Origin: Oikopleura dioica
Taxonomy: Eukaryota > Chordata > Appendicularia > Copelata > Oikopleuridae
Direction: 5' to 3'
Assembly (NCBI GenBank): GCA_907165135.1
Contig: OU015569.1
Coordinates: forward strand, 3,286,001 to 3,350,000
DNA: 64,000 nucleotides
The stretch's first letter is position 1, and the number at the start of each line of letters is the position of its first letter. This document shows positions 49,516-59,810 of the stretch, one piece after another. The translations under genes were made by a program, and so were the position numbers. The notes below the pieces were generated by a model. It made no database searches, was not told where the DNA came from, and saw only the letters and a program-made list of their open reading frames with translations.

Positions 49516-52500
49516 ATGGATGAATTCGAGCGAATCAAAGACCTTGGGAAAGGAAGCTTTGGCTGCGCCATACTTGTACGCCGGAAATCAGGTAAATCCT
49601 TTGGGAAACTTTTCAAATGCACCAAAGGTATTCGTCTTTTGTTGAAGGACGAGCGTCTAAATGTATACTGTATACAGCTCAAAGTTCGAAACTGTCCTGC
49701 CTTCTTATATTAAATTCTAGACAACAAGCAGCTTGTCGCCAAAGAAATCAATTTGGCTCATCTGTCAAACAAGGCTATCGACGAAGCACGGAAAGAAGCG
49801 ACATTTTTAAAAGAGCTTACCCACCCGAATATAGTGCGATATGAGGGTTGCTTCGAGCGCAACAACCGGCTCAACATATTGATGGAGTTCTGCGAAGGCG
49901 GTGATCTGGCGCAGAAAATTAAGAAGCAGAATGGGGTGCTTTTTGACGAGCCGCAAGTGCTCGACTGGTTCGTGCAAGTCTCACTCGCTGTCAGATACTG
50001 CCACGAAAAGAAAATTCTACACCGAGACATCAAAACCTCAAACATATTTCTTCATCGCTATGGAAGACAGGTTAGATAAATTGTATCCAAAAAGGAACCT
50101 GGGAATCTTTTTTCGGGCGTCATAACTGCTAGCCGTCTGATGATCTTTAGTCTAATCCACAAGAAAATGCCAACTGGCATTAGCATTGCTAATCGTGCTC
50201 ATGTGATTTGCCTGAGAAAATATTCGTATCTTTCCACTCATGCAAATCTTGGTATCAGATCGTATACATGGCCTATGCGATAGCGATTAAGTTAACTCGT
50301 CCAAACAGAGACCTAAGTTCTTTATTACGGAATGCACGCTTGAGCGCGAGATCTTTATATCTTGCGATTAAAATAGCAAGAAATGGACATAATTCTATGC
50401 AAACTACTTTCACTAAAATTCAGAAAGCAACGTTTATTCTCGTATATAACTCGTGCATCTTGGGCTGAGGGTTTTTGGGGCTGATTTTGCGTGAAAAGGC
50501 TTCATGTTTCACGTTAGCTGTGAAATCGGGACCATGTTCCTGATGGGCATAATCACATTTACTGAATCATTCGAATGGCGCTCGCCCGATTTTTACCTGC
50601 ATCTAGAGTTTTGCATCGATAAGAGAGTGAGAAGATGAGAGTTTTAGATCTTCTAGTCGCCTGGAAGACTGGAGAATCCATTGATGTCCCAGGATGGTAG
50701 AATGTAGACTTTACATTGTAGAGAATATTCAATTGAAAAATAATCCTGGTACACGGTCAGTGCACTCAATTCAACTTCGTATATCGATAAGATGGATAAT
50801 TACATCTCCCATCCTTCAACAAAGATCCTTATGATTATATAAGCGTCCCGGACGCTCTTGCCGATGAATCTTATCAAGATTTGATTTTCACCGACGAAAA
50901 TATCGAATTAGAATCAAATGCACCAAGTTACACGAGATTCTCGTCTGGTCTCTCGATATCGGGATCACTGGAATCTGAGCTTTTTCGAAAAAAGTGGCTC
51001 GTTTACGGGGAGTATGCCGGTGGATTTGCTAATTTCAACAGAAGGGAGGAGATCGACCACGAAGATGACGAAGTTGACGAAGAAATAAAGAGAAAAAAGT
51101 CAAGAGGCAAGTTTGATAAGAACCGAGGTGATGGCTGGGGACACATCGGAAAAGGCTCATCAGCACAATCAGACAAGGATCAGAAATTTAACTACTATTC
51201 TGGGATTATGAAAGATTTCTGGACCTCTTGAGTGAGCAGGAGTCGTCGAATTCAATAAGTACAAAATGATAAAATCGATGGTGATGTACTTGCAAAACCA
51301 AAACAGACAGTTTGGCAAATTTGTTGGGTATGGTTGCTGGTGTCTTGCAGGTGCCGATATGTATCTTGGTGAGCCGTCAGGCGAACCCGTCGATGCTATC
51401 GATAAAGCGTGTAGAGACTATCATCACTGCAATAGATGCTTGAAAATTGACCATCCAAGTGAAGAAAATGAACTTTCATGCAACATGTTTCGCGGTTATA
51501 GATTTCTCGGAAAACAGTTCTGGGCTGCTCTTTTTTATTGACGGCGCTATTTTCAATCAACTAGTGTCTGTAGGTTGTTATCGTCTCAGAGTTAGCCTTA
51601 AAAGTCCCGTTTCGGTGATCGTTCAATCGTTTGCGGAAATGTGCACGGTTCATGTCAGAAAACTGCGTGTGATTGCGACGTTCAACTTGCAGAGCAACTT
51701 GCTCTATTAGAGGACACATGGGACATAAATCACCACACGGCATGGGGCAGTTTTGATCGCCGGCAATGTGCTCAGCGAGTCAAGACAAGTTTCCTCATTT
51801 ATGTTTTCGAGTTCTCATGAATATATTTGTATATTCAAAATCAAATCATTTTTCTCAATCTCTTTCCCTATCGTCTACTCATCCATGAAAATAATTATTG
51901 ATAGATAAGCCTCCATCGATATTTTCAATTAATAATTAAGTTCTTATTTGCGTAAATTTAGAAAACCTCCTATTTTCCATAATGAAACTTATTCTAAGAC
52001 CTTGATGCCGAAAGGTGACCAGTGTTGTGGCAAGGCGCCTCATCGATTCCCTTTCTACTCCGCAGATGGAGGCAAAGCGTGTTGCTCAGGAAAAGTGTTC
52101 AAAACCGCCGATGCCTGCTGCAAGAACGACACCATCATCAGAGGTGGCACTTGTGAAGAGGATGAAGAACTTCCTGAAGTTGTCATCAATCGACCTGTTA
52201 AACGGCCAGGATTGAATTGATTTTACTTGTTGAATTTTTGAATAAAGTACTTACTCGAGCGTAGTTCCTTGTTTGTTTCACTTTTTCAAGGAAAATGTAT
52301 ATGACTAACGTTTGAGCAGGCGCTGGCAGGTGGATAATCACATCAATAGTTATCATTATTCTTATGTTGTCTCTTCAGGTTAAACTCGGAGATTTTGGAA
52401 TTGCACGAGCTCTGGACAGTACGACTGATATGGCGAGAACTCTCATCGGGACTCCTTTTTATATTAGTCCTGAGATATGCGAGGGGAAGCCCTACAATTC

Positions 52501-55500
52501 TCGCTCTGATGTATGGAGTCTCGGATGCGTTTTATACGAGATGTGCACACTCAGACATCCTTTCGAAGCTGCCAATATGCGAGGACTAGGTAGGACATGT
52601 GCACGAAACTTTACATAGACTAAGTCTATCAGATAGACTCTATCTCTAATAGCAGCAATCTTATACAATATCCACTCTACCGTAGAGACAGATCATTATT
52701 TTGTATGTTTTTAATTATTGGATATATTTTGGATCAAATTCAGAAGCTTATTGAGACTGTCTACAAAGGGGTAAAGGGATGTGCCTGAGAATATTTCTGA
52801 ACCAGGATGGGTTCTCAGAAAGCAAAAAAGGTCTTAATTTGGAATTATACGAAGTTATTATTATTATTTATAAATCTATGGGCTTTCCAAAGAGCGCTTT
52901 CTTGTGTCTCATTGTCTGTCGTTTTCTAACCTCTCGTTGCGCAAGCAATTTTTGCTTTATTGCAAAATTAGATTCCTGGTTTGATAAATTCTTCGTAGTA
53001 GTTTATTATTAAAAGTAGTTTTCTTCGTAAGAACTTTCATTTTATTTCAATCTTATTAGAAAGTTAAAGAAATAAATGGAATTTATAATTTTATCGTTAG
53101 ATTTGAAAGAACAGACGTCTTGTTTGCTAAGACGGCTATTTGCTTCGATAGAAAAACAATATATATTGAGGGTGCTCGTTCTTACCGTATAACATTCTAG
53201 CCGCAAAGATAATGCGAGCAGAATATGCGAAGCTCAGTCCGAGGTATTCACAATATGTGAGAAGCTTGGTCGCCGAGTGTTTCAAGAGAGATCCGACCAA
53301 GCGACCTAGCGTCAATGCCATTCTAAGAAGACCCAAAATGAATAACATTGCCCTTCAGTATGAACCTACTCTCAATCTAAAGCCAGCTCCAAGGTAAGTT
53401 AGTGTCGAAAACTTTCGCTTATTCGTGTTACAGTGCCAGATCCGTGATGGCAGATAAGCAGAAACGATCGAGAAGCCCCGATCGTGCTCCAGAAAGGCGA
53501 ATAGCATCGTCTGCGGTGAGCAAAGAAAAAGACAAAAACAAATCCAAAAGTAATGCTCATTTTCTTTCAAAACTCTAACAAGCTGGTAGTGTATACGGAA
53601 ATCAGAAAGTAATAATTCCGAAGAAAACGAACATTCAGTTGAGTAGAGAAAAGCGCGCCCAGAAAGCACGAGAGGCTGAAAGACAGAAGATTATCAGCGG
53701 GATTCACGCATCAGTTGCTTCCAGTCGCGCATCCAGGAAAGGGTCCGTCACACTTTGCTGAATATCTAGGAACATGTAGTCTACGAGTCAAAGATCTTGC
53801 GGAACCTTGCTAGTGCTGTGTCGAGGTCTTCTGCGGCAGCGATGCAAGCTCCGCCACCAGGCCCAAGTGTCGAGGAAATCTGGTCGCAGCGCCACAATGA
53901 AATTCTGAAAGACTATTACGCGAACAAAGAAGCTGCAAGAAGGAATAAAGTTCTTCAACGAGGCGGCGTGCTGCCCGAACCTAGAATTCCAAAAGCATTT
54001 GACCCAGATCATCAGGAGGCGTCAAAAGAAAATGAAGAAAACTCCTCCAGAAATAACAGTCTCAGTGAGCGTTCGATCAATTCTGGTGAGCTAGAAGTTC
54101 TTTTGCTGTCTTTTTTATTCAGAAATTAAGAGTCTCCCTCCGCTCAAGAGAGAACCCGTGCGCTTGAGAAAAAGAAATCTGCACTGCAGCGGCTAAATGA
54201 GCGCAAATCTGAAGCTCTTGAAACATCGATGAAGAAGCCAGATGAAGGCGGAGATCGAGCTGTCGCGCCACTTCATTTATCTTTGGATCGCACATCCTCC
54301 GATGCCTCTTCTGGAAAGGATCTAAATACGTCACTTTATATATAATATAAAATTATAAATATAATATAATATAATGTATATCAGAAATACCATATCTTTT
54401 ATCTTTTTTTTTTATGAAACAAACGAGTTGATAAACTCAGTACTAGATTAATTTATGTAAAAGCGCATTAAATCCTTAAAAACAGAATCAGAGCAGCCTT
54501 CAGCGCGTAAACAGTGGGATGCACCTTCAAAAACAATCGTCAACAACTTTCAAGAAATGAAAATCGACATTGGTTCCATCAAAAGCTCAAACTTTGGAGA
54601 GACAATAACAATTTCATCGTCTGTTGGCAATGCAACCGAAAACGTAAAAACAGGATTATCTAGCTGACAAGTTAATGTTTCTAGGACAAAGACTTGGTCC
54701 CAGCAGAAACGAGGGAAAAGTCAACGAAGACAGGGGATAATAAAACGTCCAGTTTAACAGAGAATGACAAAGAAGATGTAAGCGTCCCAAAAGAGCCGGT
54801 TCATCAGCCAATTATCAAGGAACGAGTTGCAAAATTTCATGAAAAACTTCACAAAAAATCAAATTTAAAAAAAAATCATCTCTGTAAAGGCAAAGCCTGC
54901 GCTTATTAAAAAGTATAGTTTCACGAGTCTAGAGAAGACTCATGAGTCGGTCGTGATCCCAAAAGAAAATATAACCCGACCACCTTCAAAAGTAGAGAAA
55001 AGCTCCGTTCTCCGCAATTTGGCAGCGAAGTTCGACCCGCATCGAAAAGATGCCCCTGCAGAATCCAGTGAATCAGAAAAATCTTTCGAAAAAGCAGTCG
55101 ATAACCAAGAGATTCATTTCAAAACTCCACCCGTTCCAGAATCTTCAGTTCAAATCGATCACAAAGGAGGTAAGTTAATGGATTCTCTTAGTGCCGCAGC
55201 ATCGAAGGTACTTCGAGTGCATCTTTGATTTCTCCAACGGCCGTTTTTAGATTGAGTCAATCACATCCCACAGATATAATCAAGATAACACTTTTATGTG
55301 CCGTATGTTTGAGCCCACCGTAGAGTTTATGAATATTTATCATTTTTACTTTGATACAGAATCCGTACTTATCTCTCTCGTCTTGTACCTGATCTACAAG
55401 TATACGTCTTAACTAAACACACTTCTGAATATGAGAATCAGTCATAAAAGTTAGGTGGGTTCATATTTTATGAAATAATAGCGGCAATTGTTTTTAATCA

Positions 55501-57158
55501 GCGCATCTGCGCACTACGCACTTCTCATCGATAATAATTAAAACCTTTTCTTTTTTAAATTTTCGTAGATATTGGAAGCCTTCATGATGAAAGCCTGGAC
55601 GATATTCAAATTCGATCGACAGCAATCGACGATGCTACAATCAAGAGCTTATCAACGACGACTTTAAAGACTATAAACAGTGCTCGGTCAAGTCCCATTC
55701 CAATAAAGATGAGTCTTAGTCCATCTGGCGTGGGTCCCTTCAAAGTCATTCCAAAGAAATCTATTGGATCCGCTCCTAGTCCATCTCCAGTTGTCGTGAA
55801 GCCTTCTCTTCCTCACTCGAGGTACGAACAAGTTCTTGGTTGTAGCGAAACAAACGTCCCTTTCTAGCTTAAAGAGTTCAAAATCCAGCGCATCTCCAGG
55901 CCGCTTGCCAAGCCCTGAGCCTTCCACTTTCACACCACGTAATGCCGAAAAGGAAAAACAATCAAGTTCAACAGTGCCTCCACCTATCTCGAATAACTTA
56001 CGAATATCGCAGTCTCTCCCTGACCTTTCAAAAGCCGACGCCGAATCAGTTCCTTTGCCACAAAATGAAAGGAACGCCTTTTCAAAAATCAGACTGACAA
56101 AAATAATTACAAAAAGAAAAAATATTTTAAAGGCTTTTTAAAGTATAACACTAGTACGCCCTGTTAAAGTTCGGTCCCGTAGCCCTTCATTAGTACGAGT
56201 AGAAAAATCTAAAAACCAGGCTCCAACTTCGAGCTCGCCCCCGAAGATCATGCAACCAGTTTTGACTAAAACGGCTCAAACGTCGAATAACCAAACAGAC
56301 GAATCATCCTTGGAGTTATCCGCTATTTCTCGTTCGTCGAAGGTATTGATTGAAACTCAATTTGAATATTTTTTAACAATTTCCAAAAAAGGACTCGTCG
56401 GTAAAGGAATCTTCAAAAGAAGATATCGGATCCGTCTTCACGCCGATCGGAAATCGTCTCCAGGATCTGGAAAATACCAATTCCGATGAGCAAGTCATGG
56501 CGAATATGCAGAGCCTGATTGACGTCCAAGAGTCGATAAATGTCGACGATATTGAGAACGAGTCGGAAAAAGTTGGCTCATTTTACTTTCCGGACCTAAC
56601 CGTTTATTAGGAAAACTCACCAAACTCAACTCAGACAACAGATGAAACAGGCGATGACGATCTTTGGGAGTCTTCGACACACAACTCTTCGAAAACAAAG
56701 AAGACTCTCAATCCATTTGACGATCTGGAAGTAAAGCGTATGAACCTAGAACAGGAACTTGGAATCAAGTAAGAAAACTTCAGAAAAACATATTTAAGTA
56801 CTTTTAGGCTCATGGTTGACGCATATAAGATTCTCAGTCAAAGTTTGGACGACACTTCTATTTCTACAATGGTTCAAAATCAGATGAAGACCTTACTTGG
56901 TAAGATCCTTTTCCGTCGTATTCTCTTGGTCAGACTCTTGGTTCAGCTCTTTATTTGAGTCAGTATATTTTTTAATCTCGATGAAAACGAGGTAACCATC
57001 CTTGATTTCGATGATTTGTCTCGGAATTTGAATAATTTGTAGCCTTTGAAAATATTTATTAATATTCCTTTTCAGCGGAAAAGTATGAGTCTTTCTTTCC
57101 CCGAATAATGCAGCTGGTCGTCCAAGATTCTATAACTTACGATCGAAACTGTATTTAA
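49516..57158 (+). CDS. NEK1: NEK1-family serine/threonine kinase
   Basis: The kinase domain spans four exons (49516-49591, 49721-50070, 52379-52589, 53201-53393): GKGSFG loop, [54 protein letters not shown] and [15 protein letters not shown] long basic and low-complexity part with [20 protein letters not shown] follows, and the C-terminus ([20 protein letters not shown] and [12 protein letters not shown]) aligns with the end of vertebrate NEK1. NEK1 acts in cilia and the DNA-damage response. Intron 2 (50071-52378) splits the kinase between HRD and DFG and holds a complete secreted-PLA2-like gene. Exon borders between 54 and 57 kb are only partly resolved. Confidence 0.85.
50534..52220 (+). 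CDS. Secreted phospholipase-A2-like protein with Cys-rich tail, nested in a NEK1 intron
   Basis: A signal-peptide-like start ([12 protein letters not shown]) at 50534 leads through an acidic segment ([20 protein letters not shown]) to a PLA2 core: [39 protein letters not shown] and, in a later exon at about 51612-51795, [19 protein letters not shown]. Secreted PLA2 enzymes hydrolyse the sn-2 ester with a His-Asp pair in CCxxHDxC; here that site reads CRDYHHC, so the pair looks replaced. The last exon (51962-52220) adds [14 protein letters not shown] and [15 protein letters not shown], a galaxin-like double-cysteine pattern. Three joins, including 51204-51239, need GA-AG introns. The exact borders after 51500 are uncertain. 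Confidence 0.7.
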
Positions 57159-57619
57159 ATTTATCAGCAAAAAACAAGGAGACACATTCCCGGAAGAATC
57201 CGTCTATTACGAGCCCAAGCAAAAACTTTTTAAATTCCATTTGTTTCTTTCAATTTCATTCGAATATGCTAAAAACTCTGCCGAACTTTTTCAATAAAGG
57301 AAACTGTTATTTTATACTTCAAAAGTCCCTATTTTTGTATCAAACTAAAAATAAATTACTTGCACTTATTAATAACATGCGCGTTGAGAAGTTATACTAT
57401 TGAAGCTAGCTTCTCATACGCTGTGTTGAGAAAATGTTGGCAGTTAATTCTTTCGGCAAAGATGCAGAAAATAAAGAGCATTCTTAAAAAGACTAAAAGG
57501 TGAACCTTCAATCATGGGGCGCCAGTGGGTACGCCCTCCTCATCTGACGGCGCTATAGTTAACGACATAAAAGACAGAAGGTCTTAGGCAGTCCAAAGTA
57601 AATTGTCGAGGAAAAAGGC
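57159..57619. promoter_or_regulatory. Spacer between NEK1 and the Cys-rich secreted gene
   Basis: Contains AATAAA signals for NEK1 (about 57293, 57350) and ACATAAAAGA at about 57565, a TATA-like site about 50 bp upstream of the next ATG. No coding frame. Confidence 0.35.
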
Positions 57620-58387
57620 ATGTTTCTGTCTCGATTTAGCATTTCCTTCCTACTCCTGCTACTAAGGAGCACAGATGCAAGTTATAAGCTGCACTTCGAC
57701 CCGCAAAGTGACAGTTCCGCGAATTTGGACCGCGCTCTCGGCGCCGCCATACAGAGTCGTTTTGATATCGAGTTTAAGAAGGCATCGGAAGAAGCTCTGC
57801 TGAAGTCGTCAATTGAAAAATCGTCAGGACTTTCTCGAGGCGGGCGCCAATTTTACTCAAGTCACGAGCCCCTCTGTAAGTTTGAGCAGGCTTACATGGA
57901 CTGGAACAGGTTCATAGAAGAGAAACTCTGCCCCATGTTGAATATGGAAGAGAGTAGAAAGTTCTGCGATAAAAGGAGTAACTGCTTTGTCAAATTCGAC
58001 TGCTACGGAAACGGATCATCAAGTAAGAGTTCTCTAGTCGTTCCAACAGCTAGCATTATTAAGTCGGAGCAGTTCCGGTGAAAAATTGTGTGCGAAACGA
58101 GTTTGTTCATCCGTCGAACACTTGCGACAAAAGTCGCCTAGATTCAGGTACTGGTTATTATCTCGACGAAAAAAAATAACGAAGTTTCAGCGCAATTTTG
58201 TCATAATACGGATCCGATGTTGCACTCCTTTGCTTTTACCAACCATTGCCCTGTGTCACATGTACCCAAGGGATACGAACAAGCACGCAAGCAAGAATGC
58301 TGCGAACGAAAACGTCACCAAACTCCCGAAAAAACTGTGAGATGTTACGTTGCCGATTTCAGTTCAATCGAGGAGTACGAATTGTAA
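57620..58387 (+). CDS. Secreted cysteine-rich protein, family unknown
   Basis: Three GT-AG exons (57620-58022, 58073-58147, 58191-58387) give exactly 224 residues. The first 20 residues form a signal peptide (MFLSRFSISFLLLLLRSTDA). The mature part has about 14 cysteines in the second half (EEKLCPMLNM, KRSNCFVKFDCYGN, NCVRNEF, NTCDK, QFCHNTDP, NHCPVSH, ECCERKRH, RCYVADF), suggesting a disulfide-bonded extracellular domain. No known domain was recognised. A house or mucus role, a secreted ligand or a defence peptide precursor are all possible. Confidence 0.75.
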
Positions 58388-59506
58388 GTAAAATAATTTA
58401 ATCGTAATATATAGGAATTTACATATATGTAAAATATGATTAATTATCGACTGAGCCTTAATTCTTTTAACCTCTTATGGAAAGTAACTTTACGATTAGA
58501 TATATACGAATCCATACGAAGGGCGTGCTCACACCGGACCGAAATCGAAAATACCGACACATGATCAAATACAGATTGCCAGAAAAGTGTTGCGCTTATC
58601 TGTGAATCGAGAACTCTCTTATGAATATTTTGCAAGTGATATCTGTGTGCTCTGCTCCCTAACAAGGTTATCTATTGTAACTACTCGTTATTAACGAGCT
58701 TCAAATATTTCGATAAGAGGGGCGAAATTCTCCCGCTATCAAGAGCGCTTTTAATTAAATCATTTCAGTTCTTAAACCCAAGTAATGTCGCAAAAACTTC
58801 GATAGCTCTCGAATTCCCCCTTCAATGTGATATTCTATATATCTGACCCTTGGCGATATCGAGACGCTTTTCATCAACAACATATGTAAAATTATATCGA
58901 TCAATTTAATACCAAGTATAATTTCCATCGTTTCATCTCCTTTCGTGATTTAGGAGGGTCTGTAAGTCTGTTAAGCCTACAAGCCCTCTCTCCTGAGCAT
59001 TTTTACTGCCTTTTATTATTGTATATTCATTTAAATAAAACCAAAAATGCGTACTTCTTTCATTTCGATTATCTACAACAGTAAGCAAAATTTGAACTGT
59101 ATTTAACTTTTTACAGATAGTAGAAAAATGTAGTGTAGCATCAATAGCTAGCCAGGGCCGGAGACTTTGATTAGGAAAAATAATCTTCTCATGCAATACC
59201 ATCTTTTAAAAACTCAAACGAAAGCAGGAGGAGAATTGGGGCGCATGTCCAACTCGGGATCGGTTCCAGATAAAAGCGAGTCGCCAGCTACGAAAAGAGG
59301 TTACGTTTTATAGATTCTGCGAAACGAACTGCTGAGAATATTTTAGTTAAAAAGCTATTGACCAGTTGAAAGTTTCATTTCTTATTCATTTCAATTTGTC
59401 GCGCAGCGATAACTTACTGAATGAATATTCTCAGTAGTCGCTGTCAATAGTAATAACAGTTGTCAATAGGTCGTGCATTAGAATACTACTTCTTAACTAG
59501 TCATAC
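58388..59506. other. 1.1-kb intergenic region, no gene found
   Basis: AT-rich, with only short frames on both strands and no recognisable motif. It ends at the hAT-like element starting at 59507. Confidence 0.4.
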
Positions 59507-59740
59507 CAGGGTTTGAAAAGTCTGAGCATGAGCATGCTCAGAGCACTGAGCATGAGCACTGAGCATGCTCAGCGTGCTCAAGCTCAACAAAAATTCCAGC
59601 GTGTCGTGCTCAGCCGTGCTCAAGCTCAATAAAATCTGAGCATTCGCGTGCTCAGCCGTGCTCAAGCTCAATCAAATCTGAGCATTCGCGTGCTCAGCCG
59701 TGCTCATGCTCAGTCAAAATTTGTGACTTTTCAAACCCTG
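59507..59740. mobile_element. hAT-like MITE filled with GCTCAG repeats
   Basis: The ends are CAGGGTTTGAAAAGTC and its reverse complement GACTTTTCAAACCCTG, flanked by the exact 8-bp duplication AGTCATAC (59499-59506 and 59741-59748). CAGGG termini with an 8-bp duplication are typical of hAT elements. The interior is a minisatellite of CTGAGC, GCTCAG and CGTGCTCA, including two tandem units of about 44 bp (near 59635 and 59679). No transposase. Confidence 0.85.
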
Positions 59741-59810
59741 AGTCATACCGTTGAAACTGTTGTCAAGGTTATCTCTTCGCGAATTCCTAACCATACTTGC
59801 TTGTCTTTCA

